64,000 nucleotides of DNA from Valencia hispanica (GCA_963556495.2 OY747702.1:23806903-23870902); one strand, 5' to 3'; numbered from the stretch's first letter, positions 1-43,500 are shown. Translations and numbers: made by a program. The notes: generated from the letters alone by a model not told the origin.

Positions 1-1516
1 TGTGATCTGTAATGGTAAACAATTAGCTAACGTCCCAACTTTGCAGATATTGTGTAAAAACGTAAATTTCTACAATTGAAATGCAATATTTTACAATTGC
101 TCTGCACGCTTGCTGGGAGCATTAACTGAGGTTGACCATATTTATTTATTTTTTTTAGACAAAAGCAAACTTATTCATTGGATTACTTGATGGTAAATAC
201 TTCACTTGCGCAACGCGTAGAAGTTCTTTATTTTGTTATTTGCACCCTACCTTTTAGGTAAAGCTTACTGTCAAAAAGCCTACTGGCAGATTGTTATGGG
301 ATGTGGGGAGATTTGACACCACTGACCCTTGGACGTTGTTCTCGTTGAGGTGCCTCCGTTATACTTTAGTAACATTTGACCCAAGGATTATCTGTCTGAA
401 AACCTAAAGTCATGACAGTCAAGTAAGGATATCAGCTGACGCCCCTGTCAATATGATCTGGCTGTTTTTGTCTTAGCATCTGCTTTGTAATAGTGGAAGA
501 AGACAATAACAGTTTTTGTCACCTACACCTGACTCAGACAGTTGAATCAGGTTGCTCATGTTTAGCCTCTATGCCATGTTTACAGACTTGCCCACGTTTG
601 CTGTTGTCTTTTGCTCCAGTGGAGAGCTTGCTTACTCTGGGCAGTAGCTAAAATCTGAGCCCCAGGATTAAGCAGATGCCATTCTAGGCCTTTCCAACTC
701 TCTGGATACCAACGCTCTGGGAGCTGTAGTTCATTAAATAGGGAAGGCTGATATCCATTGTTTATCATGAAGGCCTTTCTTAACTACATCTCCCATGGTC
801 TCTTGTGCCTTATAGTATAGCTAAATTCCTCCTAAATGCTTAATGTTGACACTCGTCCCATATTAGCTCTATGGGCCAAAGTCTGGAAGCTGGTTTTAAT
901 GGACATGCAGAGAGATCATTGTTCCTTCTTAAATTTTTGGGAACACACTTTTTTGTAAATTTATATTTACTCTTCAGTGACGGTAATTTGTGATCGATCC
1001 AGACTAAATATTACGTTGAAGGTGTTTTATAATAAACATTGTTTCGGTCTATTATTGATGTAATTAGTCAGGCTGAAAAAAGTCTTGTAAAAGACGAGTG
1101 TTTGCAGAGGGATTTATTAATAGCATTAAATAGACATTTTAAATTATGTTCTAATAATTATTTTTGTCAATCTTGGGAGAGCTTTCGTTAGCTGAATGGG
1201 AAAGCTTCATTTAAGCTTAGCTTAATTTTTTTATTCTGAAGATTTTTATGATTTTGAATATTTAGCTGTAGCACTGAAAATAAGTGTATATACAAGTTGT
1301 CCTAATATGTTCTCCATTTCAACTCATCTTTCCACACTGGTCACAAATGTTCAAATATTTATGAAGAGAAAAGAAACGGTCCAGACGGAAAACATTAAGC
1401 CAAACATTTTCAAGTGGATGTTGGTTACATTTATGGAAATATTTTTTTTCCCCTCTAAGCCTACCTGTAAATATAGATTTTTTTCCCCCTTAAAGTTTTT
1501 TTAAATGTATGTTCTC
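1..1516. other. ankhd1: ankhd1 upstream intron, no gene seen
   Basis: The sequence is AT-rich with no exon-like open frame. Because exon 1 of the window begins mid-protein with a strong acceptor, this stretch is inferred to be intronic. I see no promoter, CpG island or conserved coding segment here. Confidence 0.6.
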
Positions 1517-2209
1517 CTAAAGCCGCGTTCACACCGGTCAGCGCGTCCAGGCGTCAAATCGCTCAAACGGACGAAAGTCGACGCTTTAAAATTAAAACCC
1601 AGCTGCTTGCACACTTGTGGTCTGTGTCGGGGCATCAGCGCGTCACGTCATTACGTCAGTGTGCGGGCGTGGATTTGTCTGTTGCTAGTTGTTTACAACA
1701 TGGCGGATCTTGTCGAGAGAGTGGCTTGGGCTTTAATTAATGAAGCCACACAACGTTGAAAGTTAAAAGAAATATATTTGACTGCTTACCTGGCACTCCA
1801 ATATCCTCCGATATCTTCCTCCAAATCAGATCCGATCTCTTCCTGTCTTTGTAAAAAGACGAAGACGGGTCATACAGTTCACGGACATTACATACAGCGA
1901 CGATCAGTTTGTCCTCCATCTTGAATAAAAAATTTGCCGATTCCCCCATGGAAGGAGTTACTACGTCAGTACAACGAGTCGCTCTGATTGGTTGACGCCG
2001 CGCGTCTGCTGCCCGAAAGTTCAATTTTCCCAACTTGAGCAGCAGACGCCCCGACGGTTCGTCGGGGCGTCCGGGCATCAGCCGCGCCGACGCGCGCGAC
2101 TTGCTGCTTGGCAGTTTGACGCCCACTAGATGCGTAGATACCATAGACTTGCATGTAATCTAGCTGCCCTGCTGCCTGGACGCGCTGACCGGTGTGAACG
2201 CGGCTTTAG
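1517..2209. mobile_element. Non-autonomous PIF-Harbinger-like element with 36-bp inverted repeats
   Basis: A 36-bp perfect terminal inverted repeat (1517-1552 and 2174-2209, containing GCCGCGTTCACACC) bounds a 693-bp, CpG-rich block that differs sharply from the AT-rich surroundings. Inside are the start of a MADF-like exon on the - strand and a short MADLVERVAWAL start on the + strand. PIF-Harbinger elements carry a MADF/Myb-like DNA-binding gene and a nuclease gene, so this looks like a deletion derivative. I could not identify a clean 3-bp target duplication. Confidence 0.65.
1790..1919 (-). pseudogene. 5' exon of a MADF-domain transposon protein, remainder deleted
   Basis: Reading from ATG at 1919 on the - strand, 130 nt encode a MADF-type start: MEDKLIVAVCNVRELYD, then a Tyr-Lys-Asp-Arg-Lys segment and WRKISEDIGVPG. 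The segment stops at an apparently good splice donor (CAG then GTAAGC at 1789-1784). MADF domains open with a short acidic helix that binds DNA and protein. Here the domain is cut off about 43 residues in, and no following exon is present before the opposite inverted repeat. An in-frame ATG lies ten codons upstream, so the exact start is uncertain. Confidence 0.55.
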
Positions 2210-2711
2210 ACTTTTTTTTTGACCACAAAGTGTGCCAGAGCTCAGGTATGAGACTGTAGTGGTGAGTTTGGGCAGCTGACTCTCAGTTGAATCTCTCTGT
2301 GTGCAGAGGTTATAATTTCTCAGCATAATAAGGCTTTCCGTGCTTTGACACAGTTATCCCTGTGCTCTTTCTTTTGCTTTCCCTCTGTTCAGAGAAACTG
2401 TAAATAAACAAGAGCCACACGCCTGGTCTTTTTTTAGATAGTGGACTTATGTGGAGGGTGTGGGACCACTTTTATGCAATGTAATGTAAACAGTAGTTAC
2501 AGTAATGTGATACTTTGATTTACTTTATTTCCCTTGCTGATTTTGTTTTGTCTTTTCCTTTTTTTTCAGTCACTAATCCATATATGGTGATGGTGGTCTT
2601 TTTAAATGATATCTTGTGAATCAGATACAGGGCGACGTTAAAAGCCGACTTGAAAATCAAAGCAGTCAAGCAAATTTGAATTAATCACCAACCTTTTCCT
2701 GTCTCTGCTAG

Positions 2712-34247
<31,536 letters not shown>

Positions 34248-34792
34248 GCGGCATCCACAGAATTTAAATGCACAAAGCATGACCCACAGTGCAAACATGT
34301 GATACAATAAGACGGAATGAGACGAAGAAAAAACAAAAAGTCCCAACATGGTAACTTTAGAGGCCTGAAGATGCAGAGCAGGGGTTGAAGAATTGGAAGT
34401 TCTCTCGACGCCATTTTTTGATGTGCCTATTTCAAACATGGAAGAGAGGAAATGGGGCGACGGCTGTCATCATTGTCGTGATGATGCAAACACAAACATG
34501 CGCGTTCACCTGTTCAACAGGAAATATTCTCTGCGTAGTTTAGCGATTTTGACTTAAACCCACATACACAGTTCTTGGGCTGCAGGGGGCTCAACATGAA
34601 GTAGCTATTTAAACTTGGCCCAGAACTAGATGATGATGATTACCTAAAGAGAAATCAGAACCTTTTAGAGTGGTAAATACATGTATAATTGTTTACATAC
34701 TAAAAAGGGTTAAAATGAGAGTAAATTTCATGTCGTATAGTGGCTCTACTTTATGTAGCCTGTATTAATGTGAAATATTTACCTTAATATTC

Positions 34793-34798
34793 AATAAA
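34793..34798 (+). terminator. ankhd1: ankhd1 polyadenylation signal AATAAA
   Basis: A canonical AATAAA lies about 550 nt after the stop codon, and an AT-rich 3' UTR precedes it. No other strong signal occurs between 34248 and here, so the 3' UTR is probably 34248 to about 34815. Confidence 0.7.
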
Positions 34799-34974
34799 AA
34801 GATTGAAAAGTATGTGTGCTCTTTGAAGAATCATTATTTAACAGAACATGAAACTATTGCATGCGAAAAGGATTTTCATTTATTTCTTTTTTTTCCCTGT
34901 GCAGACTGCAATGACGGTCTTGTAAAAAATGAGACTGATAAAATGTGCACCTCTGGAATCCAGTTGACAAGGCC

Positions 34975-35431
34975 TTAAAGGGGCTATATCCAATTTTCTG
35001 AAATTTAAACTCGCGACTGACCCCATGTGGCCAAAAACGGAACTGCTCTTTCTGCAGCGTGCGCCGGTTGCTCTCAATCTTCTATCTTTTTCGGGCACTT
35101 GTCAGGGGTTTAACTTTTTTAGTCTTATGTGGAGTTACTGTTGGTGTCAAAGTTGTCCTGGGTCTCTTCTGTGTATTCGCACAATCCATTGTCTCAGTGG
35201 CAGAGTGATCTGAAACATTTAACATGAACGCGCTTGACGTCACATTCGCAGACAGCGCGGGAAAATCGGACCCGACAGAAAAAAGAAAAAAATTTGATAC
35301 AGGCTTATAGGTGCACCCACTGTGAGCTGACAAGGTGTCAATATGCTCATCAGGATATGTTTGAGTCATAAATGGTCAAATAAAAAGGCTATTGTTACGT
35401 TTGGGGAAAAAGTTGCATATAGCCTCTTTAA
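34975..35431. mobile_element. piggyBac-like MITE bounded by TTAA
   Basis: TTAA occurs at both edges (34975-34978 and 35428-35431). Reading inward, the left end is AGGGGCTATATCCAATTTT and the right end is AGAGGCTATATGCAACTTT, an inverted repeat of about 19 bp with few mismatches. TTAA duplication is the mark of piggyBac elements. The 449-bp interior is GC-richer than its surroundings and has no transposase. Confidence 0.6.
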
Positions 35432-35759
35432 ACTAAGCCATCTACTAAGATGCAGCTCTTGTTTGAAGCCTTCCCGTTTGAAAAAACTCAGCATTATTTT
35501 TTAGTGGAGTTGAAAATGTAACCAAAGAAAGCTTGTAAGAACCATTTTATAGCACCTTAATCACCCATTGTCATTTAGGTAAATTGCTATGGTTTCCGAC
35601 CGATTATTACATTCTACGGTTATTTTGGACTTTATAATACCACATACAGTTTCAATGGGTTGTAAAAAGAGTTGGGTGCACAGGTTTTAATATACTTGCC
35701 ACTTGAGGTACAAATTAATTTAAATGGGTCATTTTCTCAACACTGTTTAGACATAGTAC

Positions 35760-36200
35760 ATACATTTTTATTAGGGTTGCAGTTTGAGCCCCAGAAGCTT
35801 AATGTTGCTCTGATTCAGCTGTTCCAAAGATAGTGTTGTGCTTCGGACTATTGTCCTGTCAGAACATGTTTAACCATCTAACTGTTGAGGGTAATCTTGG
35901 GGCAGTCCACCATTTCATTCACGGTGAGTGTGCTTAGGTTTTAAAGCCTACACTGGCTTCAAAAACGTCTGTCGCCAAACAATTCAGACTTTGTCATATC
36001 GGACCATAACATTTTTCTCCTAAAGATGTTTGGCTTATTTAAGCAGCTGTGGGTTTTGAACATGCATCGTCTCGGTTTATGATGGTGATAAACGCTTCGG
36101 ACTTTAGTTGACACTGGGTTTCTTGCCAACCTTTATCAAGGCTACATGAAAACTGGTTGTGGAAGGTTTGCATTAGGCTTCCTTGAATATCTGGGCCGAA
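35760..36200 (-). repeat. Possible decayed Tc1-like element, minus strand
   Basis: Stretches such as GACTATTGTCCTGTCAGAAC and ACTTTGTCATATCGGACCAT resemble the reverse strand of Tc1 transposase genes. No frame survives and boundaries are not visible. Confidence 0.3.
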
Positions 36201-36551
36201 ACTTCAAACTTTGGCTATCTTTCTAACTATCGAAATTATTAAATTCTTAGAATAAATGTCTGTAAAAGCTAACTTAGAATGGTAAACAGGATTCGAGTTG
36301 GACAATACTGCCATCTAGTGGCAGGTGTTGGTCCAAATGTAACCATAACATTTAAACGTACATTTTTGCACTAGTTTTAGTAGGAAAATTTGTCAAAAAC
36401 GAGTTACAACCTAAACATGATTTTGTTTATTTGTAAACCAAAGTATCAGACTGGCGCAAGACACAAAAGGGCGCTAGGAGATTTATTATGACCTTCCCGT
36501 GTTCTTTTTCGGTAACTCAGACTTTTATTGTGAAAGGATCGGATAGTGTAA

Positions 36552-36560
36552 CCGGAAGTG
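36552..36560 (+). promoter_or_regulatory. higd2a: ETS/GABP-type site upstream of higd2a
   Basis: CCGGAAGTG lies 29-37 bp before the higd2a start codon. Such sites commonly drive TATA-less promoters of nuclear genes for mitochondrial proteins, as GABP/NRF-2 sites. No TATA box is evident nearby. Confidence 0.5.
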
Positions 36561-36588
36561 TTTTCATGGTTAGTATTCCAACTTCAGC

Positions 36589-38418
36589 ATGGCGGCGGCA
36601 GCATCACAAGCGGTCCCTGATCAACCGCCCAAGGCACAGGCTGCGGGGCAGGTGCCGTTTGACATGTCTCAGCCCCCGGTTATCGAAGGCTTCACCCCCC
36701 AAACGAAGGCCAAGGACGAGAGCTTTAAGGAAAAGTTCCTGAGGAAAACCAAGGAGAATCCATTCGTCCCGATAGGTGAGTTACACAAACAAAACTCTGC
36801 GGCGGAAGTCACAAAAAGTGGCTTACTCTGTGTCCTCTACTCCCGTCTGGTTGGAATCAGCCCACAGTAGCATTTAATGCTACATTATAGCCTAGCTGTG
36901 TAGAGTGCTGTAGTTGACACAACGAAGCCTCTGTAATTAGCACGTCTTAGAAAACTACTGGTTAATAATTGTTTGAGGGCAGCAATTTGCTAATGCGTCT
37001 GATGTTAACAGCGCCACCCTTTGGTTTTATGAAGCAATAACCTGTGTTATTATAAAGTTATGGCTGGTTGATAAGACACACATGTACCCTGGACTTTAAA
37101 GGTATGTGACTCAAACAAACCAGGGCATGTTATAGGAAAACTAAGATGCCTTGTATGTAATTCTTGGGTTTTTCTCCCTCATTTTGTCGAGCTGCAACCA
37201 TGTAGCTTAATTAAGGCTGCAGAAAATTATATAATCCCAGTATCACTGTGTGCTATATTTATATCACAAAGGACTATTTGAGTTTCATAAGTGTTTACTA
37301 ACATTCTAAAAGTTATTGACTGTTTTTTCATAATTTAATATTTAGCCAACTGATGCTCACTTGAAACAAATGAACTTGCCCAAAAATGCTAAAGGTCACA
37401 GAGTGATGGAAGCACAGCTGAGAATGAGGAAAGAAGAAAATTGGTATATATCACAACTGATCTCAGGATTTAGCAGTATTATTGCCATTGAAAGATTTTC
37501 TATGTATTTAAATGGGATTCTGTGTGATAGATCGACAAAGTCGTATAAAATCGTTGGGTGGAAAAAGATGGATAGACATGCGGCAATCCTTGAACATACC
37601 AACCTTGCAGTGAAACATGGTGCTGGCAACAGCATGCTGTGGGAGTTGATTCGAAGATGGGCGGCGCTAAACGTAGGGCAACCCTGGAAGAAAACCTGTT
37701 AGAAGTAGCAAAAGTCTTGAGTCTGTGGTGGAGGTTCACCTTCAAGCAGAACAGTAACGTGAAAATACAGCCGGAGCTACAATGGAATGGTTTAGTTCGA
37801 AGCATATTCAAACGGCCTAGTCAAAGTCTAGACCTAAATCCAAAAAGGAAACTAGCAAGAGTTGATAGTTAATATTCAGTGGTAGTCTCTTGTTTAATCT
37901 GGATGAGTGAGCTACTTTACAAAGAAAAATGAGTAAAAATACCTGCCTGTTGATCTGCAAATCTGACAGTACTGCTAAGGAATACCAATGCCTACCTCAG
38001 TTCTCTTCTTTTGGAAAATATTTTGAAAAGAATTTTTCTTTGTGCTAAACACCACTGAAGTTTGTGGCTTTAAAGGATAAGATTTGAGGCATTGTACCCC
38101 AATAGTTTTAAAACCATTGAAATTTGTGCGCTGCTAACTTTTTAAAAACCTTTTGCAGGCCTCCATCTTTGCAATACCTACTTGCTACATGTTAGCTTCA
38201 CTGTCAAGATGGACAATTTCTATCATTTGTCCTGTCCTCTGTATTCTTCAGGTTGCGTGGGAACAGCGGGAATGCTGCTTTACGGTCTGCGTGCCTTCCA
38301 TCAAGGAAAAACCAGACAGTCCCAGATGTTGATGAGGGGTCGTATTTTCGCTCAAGGCTTCACTGTAGTTGCCATCATATTTGGCGTCTTTGCCACGGCG
38401 TTGAAACCCAAGCAGTGA
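36589..38418 (+). CDS. higd2a: HIG1 domain family member 2A, respiratory supercomplex factor
   Basis: Two exons, 36589-36775 and 38252-38418 (phase 1 junction inside a Gly codon), encode 117 residues. The N-terminus has MAAAASQAV and the conserved QPPVIEGFTPQTK. Then come FKEKFLRKTKENPFVPIG and GCVGTAGMLLYGLRAFHQG, the HIG_1_N domain with its first membrane helix. A QSQMLMRGRIFAQGF loop and a second hydrophobic helix (VVAIIFGVFATAL) follow. HIGD2A is an inner mitochondrial membrane protein helping cytochrome c oxidase and supercomplex assembly. Human HIGD2A is 106 residues, so length fits. The ATG has a good context (CAGCATGGCG). The 1.5-kb intron carries a dead Tc1 copy. Confidence 0.95.
37340..37875 (+). 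repeat. Decayed Tc1-like transposon in the higd2a intron
   Basis: Old transposase wording is visible: MEAQLRMRKEENW-like residues, a ILEHTNLAVKHGAGNSMLW segment corresponding to the usual PKHGGGSIMLW-type motif, and a SQSLDLNP motif matching the SPDLNP block before the catalytic Glu. Frames are broken several times and no inverted repeat was found. Confidence 0.55.
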
Positions 38419-38684
38419 AGACAAAACGACATTCATCCTGCTTGATGGTGTCCATTCAACTTGGAATTGGACTCTTATGAATAACTGAATGATGTGTAAT
38501 ATAGCCAACAATGTTCACATACACAGCTTATTTATTGGTTTTTGAAAACATTAAATTGCTCATGGTGATTGAACGTTTTTGCTGAAAGTCTATGTGGAAC
38601 AGCAAAGCAATGTCCGTTCTAGTAAGCAAATGAGAGGCTGATTTAATGGCGCCAAGACTTGTTTTCCACATGATTTATCATTGG

Positions 38685-38690
38685 AATAAA
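38685..38690 (+). terminator. higd2a: higd2a polyadenylation signal AATAAA
   Basis: AATAAA lies 267 nt after the stop codon. A weaker ATTAAA-type signal occurs earlier near 38550. Confidence 0.55.
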
Positions 38691-38857
38691 TCATCCAACA
38701 TGTTTCTACATTAACTTTATATTATGTTTGTTTTCTGTTATATTCTGTCTATATGTTGCATAGAAGTAGTATCTTTATGGACGGATTTTAAATAAGTCAA
38801 AGTCCTCCATTGGACTTTTACTGTCAAACCACATAGGAAAAAGACATCTAGTGTTTC

Positions 38858-39547
38858 GGTGCTGTGAAGAAGTATTTGGTCGGTTGTAAAATCAAATGTA
38901 TGACTCACTACCAGGCCTCTGAAGAGCTGAATGACTGCTCATGAGAAATTTCAGCTGTTTGATTAAGGTGCTCGACCAGTGGATTCAGCCCTTGACCTAA
39001 GTTAATACAAAATGCAGCTTTTAAATCATTTCACTTTATTATAGGTTATCCAGCACACCAGACACTTTTCATGCAGTGTTCGATGATGGATAGACCCAAC
39101 GATTGCTACCAGAACAGGGGGCGTCCCTGTTATCCACAAGAAGCTCTTAAAGGCCCAGCTGATCAGAGAGCATCTCCTACTTCATACTTCCCTCAATTTC
39201 TACACGCCCACCTGTATCAGAACCAGAGATCGGTCTTCCTTCTAAGCTTGCTAGCTTTGATATCAACGCCATTGTTTTATCAAATACCAAATGCATAAAC
39301 CTAATTAATTCTGGTCCATCTCTGCTTGTCCCAAGTGACATTTAATTTACCTTCCCAAAAATGTGGTTTATCAGTTAGGTCATGATTAAACACGGGAAGT
39401 GACTTTTTCCCCCGTTAATAAATAAAATAATTTGAAAAATGCATTATGTATTTACTAGAGCAGCTTTCTCCGTTGAATTTTATCTAAAACATTCAAATGT
39501 GAAAAAACGGAGCATCTGAGAGGGGGCAATTACTTTTTCATAGCACC
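38858..39547. mobile_element. Decayed Tc1-type element with recognisable ends
   Basis: The left end GGTGCTGTGAAGAAGTATTT and the reverse complement of the right end (AGGTGCTATGAAAAAGTAAT) match the common fish Tc1 terminus. The 690-bp interior has no transposase frame. It lies between the convergent 3' ends of higd2a and cltb. Confidence 0.55.
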
Positions 39548-40017
39548 TAAGGACTCCAAAGGCATTTCAAACTTCAGCTGGAACAAAGTTAAAAATAGAA
39601 GAATTTACCTTCATCTTTCTGCTTTACGTTTGAAATAAATCCCAAAACATCCCAAAAGAAAAGGTGCGACAATATTCAATTCATAGTGGGCTATGCACGA
39701 CTTTATTCAAGTGATCTCCAAGCTTTATGAAATGGGAACAAGCTGAGCAGGAGAATGTTTGAAGCCAAATTAAGTGATCAGAAAATTCCTCCTGTTTTTA
39801 TTTTCCACATTCAGTGTTTTAATATTCATTCTGTCCAAACAGGCAGCATGTGAACAATGTGCAGACATCACTGTTGAAATGAATACCTGTATTTAAAAAG
39901 GTTTTAATCTGTGCTGGTGTAACACAAAGATGGAGAGAAAAATAAACAAAAACAAAGTGCAAATTTTACTTTCTGAATTCAGACGGTAGCGAAAGTCTTT
40001 GGTTGTGAGTCTTTACC

Positions 40018-40023
40018 TTTATT
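40018..40023 (-). terminator. cltb: Candidate cltb polyadenylation signal
   Basis: TTTATT on the + strand gives AATAAA on the - strand about 530 nt beyond the stop codon. A second candidate is at 39797-39802. Which is used cannot be told from sequence. Confidence 0.35.
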
Positions 40024-40552
40024 TTTTATGCAAACATATTAGCCCAATCGATGAGAAAACTATCTGGCTTAATACTCTAAGGGGAGTAAGAGCAAGATCA
40101 GAAAGGCCACAAGCTTAGGTCTGAAAAAACAAACATATTTGCTACCTAAAAACCTAGTAATTATTTCATGCAAAAAATGTGAACATTTGAGTTTTATGGT
40201 TATAAACAGGCATGAATGGATACAATCTAGTTTGCATTTAGCAAGTGTTTGACCAAAATGTTAAAGAACGAACAAAAATTAGGCATTCAAAAAAATGTCG
40301 GTAGAAACAATTTTGACCTAAAAGTTATAAGTTAAAGGAAAAAAATACTTACAGTAACAGTATTTTGTGCAGTAAAGCAGAAACTAGAAAGGTGTAACAG
40401 AGCAGTCTGTCTTCTCTCAGGAGCCTCAGGTTAAGTGTAAATATATATGGGCGTCAGGAATTTTTATGGAAAAGGATTAAAATTATTCAGATTCAATGTG
40501 TCGTTAAAACGGAAAAGGCAATGTTACCAAGAACATTCTCCAGAGCACACAG

Positions 40553-43500
40553 CTAGCGGACTAAAGGCGTCTGTTTTAGAGAAATGAGAACCGAGCGCAT
40601 TCGGGAAACATCCTTCGCCTGCTTGCTCGTTTTGGGATTGAAGTCGCACAGGCGAGCCACCCGTTCCCATTCGGATCCTGGGCTGTCGCCGTCGCTCTCT
40701 GCCAGGAAGGCCTCCTCGGATGCTCTGTGGGTTGTAGCGAGAGTGATGGGGAGGAAAAAATTAGAATATGAGGGGAAGAGGTTTAAAAAATTGCTCACCT
40801 ATATAAAAAGGTGCGAGCTAAAACCACTGGCTTCTTTATTTACGTGCCTTGCAGAAGTTTTCATAACACCTGAAATTCATTTTAGTACAACAAAAATGAA
40901 GGTACTTTGATTTTATGTGATAGACGTGCAAAAAAGTAGTGCATAATTGTCAAGTCGGAGGAAAATTGGGGAAAAAAGGATTTTGTTAACTTCTGAAAGG
41001 TGTGAGATGCATTTGTATTCAGTCTCCTTTATTGTGATACTCCTAATTAAGTCGCCCAAATAAGAGTCCACTTCAATGTCACTTAATCTGAGTATAAACA
41101 TCTGTTCACCTTAGAGGCTCGTTAAATAACATTAGTGAAAAACGGCATCATGAAGACTAAAGAACGCAGCAGAGGGGTCAAAGATCAGTTTGTTTAAAAC
41201 ACGGTAGAGATGAGGACAGGCGCTGAGCTGCAAACCTACAAAGTCTTATTTTACATCTCAAATTTTGTTTTTATGTAATATTTTTGGGAGGTATTATATA
41301 GCCTGTCTTTTTAAATGTGCTTCATTAATAAAGTTGATTTGATTTCACTCTAAGCTACGCAAAACACACTTTAGTAAAAAAAAAAAAAAACGTTTATGGG
41401 AACGATGTGACTAAATGTAAAAAAGTGAGGGGTGTAAGCACTATTGCAACATCTAATGTGCATCTTACACTTTACGTGTCCTTTTTATTTAGAAATGCAC
41501 TGCAAACACTGAACTGGTAGAGAACACTTACAGATATACAAAAGTCCGACTTGACAAACTACGACCTAAAGGTTGCAGGGAGGCATGCATCAGGTCAACG
41601 GGAGGCAGAGCGTTCAACAATAAAAAAGCAAAAGAACTCTAGACGTACACAAAGCCTATAACATCAGAGTTGGGCTGTTTGTAGAAAGCCTTGTCAGCAA
41701 TCCTAGTGCACAGGCAAGGCCCAGAAAGCAGGGGGGGGAGGGAGAAGGAGAGAGGAGAACAGTTTTAGTTTCAACACAACAAGCAGAGCAATGTTAGGTT
41801 AAGTTCTGATGAGGTGGGAGTTAAACAAAATGTCCAAAACAAACTGATCGGCCAGATGATTGGACCACCCTGGTGGTGGTATCTTGGAGGAAAAATATGC
41901 TCCTTGGAATCTATACCAAAAAAAAAGAACTTCCCCCTTTTTTTCATTTTTTTATTCCAGGCATTTTATTTTTTGCTTACTTGATGGGACCGCTCTGGAT
42001 TATTTCTCAGAGCTATGAGAGAGAGAAAAATGCTACAGCTAACAGATGCAGAGTTATACCGTGCCAGACTTGGACAGAGGCTGTTGGAAAGTGGTGAGAA
42101 AATATCTAGTTAGCCTGAACGAGAAAAAAGGAAAGACTACAATACATTCAAAAACATAAAACCAGCAGTTTTCTGGTGGTAGCAAAAAAATATAAATAAA
42201 GCCAAACTTAACACTGATGTTTTGACGCCCTTTCTCCTGATTTGATACATTAAACATTTTACGGCCCTCTAAAGCTGAATCAACCATATTTAACGTAGTG
42301 ACCAGGGCACACTTCTCCACAATAACACCTCGATATGCAAACAGGTGAAATGTTGGTCTCTCTCACCTGTTGTTGGCCTTATTTTTCTCCATCTGCTCAT
42401 TCTGGTGTACATGCCAGTCCTCCAGCTCCTTCTTGGCCTTCTCTCTCCACTCTGCCTCTGCCGCTTTGGAAGCGGAGTCTTATTACAAGGCGAAACAGGC
42501 AAACATGAGGCCGATCACAGCAGACAAACGTGCTAATTTATATGACTGACGACCCAAAGCGATCATCTTTTTTATTACCTAATGCTTCGAGGCGAGTCTT
42601 CTGCTCCTCCCTCCACTTGCGCAAACTTTCCGGTTCCTGCCTCTGAATGTCCACCTGGGCAATGGCTGCATAGCTGTCTGTTGGGCCATTTGACTCCTTT
42701 CCATATCAAACAACATCAAAAATCCATTACTTCATCCACAACACCCAAAGTGAGAGATGGCATTCATTTAGACGGGGTTCAGATGAACCATACACTCATA
42801 AAGAGATTAATTTTTTTAAATCTGAGAAACGGTAAGAACCTCACCTGGAAGAAGTCTCCGTTCACAGTCGCAGGCTCCTCTTCAAAGTCGTCAAACATGA
42901 TGATTAGAGACACACACAAACTTCAAAGTTAAAACCAATTCCTAGGAGGTTTTCCAGTAACCCTTTCGTCCCGTCTGCTGTAACTTCACCGTCCGTACGC
43001 TCCAACCGTCTTTTGCTTCTGAAACAGTTAAGACTTAGAAATGCTGCTGCACCTGTTTGGGCGCCGCAGCATTCTCTGTTGCTTGGCTGGGGATCAAGAC
43101 AGGATTTTCAGGTGTACAATCAACATTTGTGACGTGTCTGATTCTGTGACTTGTTTTATGTTTTCAGGCACTTTATATGGATACATTTTTTTTTAAAATT
43201 AAGGTTTCCCTGTGACTAAACTTATTCATGCATCAAAGCTTTAAGTTGTTTGTTTTTTTTACTCTAAACTAAGTGCATCAAACAATATGTTTGCATGTTT
43301 AGACTAAGAAAAGTGGGAGTTTTCAGTGCTGGTGCATTAAATTATTTTTATTTGGTGGGATTTTATCTTGCCTGCCCATCGCGGGTCAGAGCTGATGGAG
43401 GGAAAACTTCTGACTTTCAAATACACATAAATATGGAAGATTAAAAGGTTTTCTCTTAAATGGAAAACATGACATCGGAAAAGATGATTTTATTCACAAG

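Noticed and set aside
1505..2150. GC-rich block considered as the missing ankhd1 first exon or its CpG island
   Set aside because: It is bounded by perfect inverted repeats and encodes MADF-like residues, so it is a mobile element.
37361..37702. 113-codon frame considered as a higd2a alternative exon
   Set aside because: It contains Tc1 transposase wording, and higd2a is complete without it.
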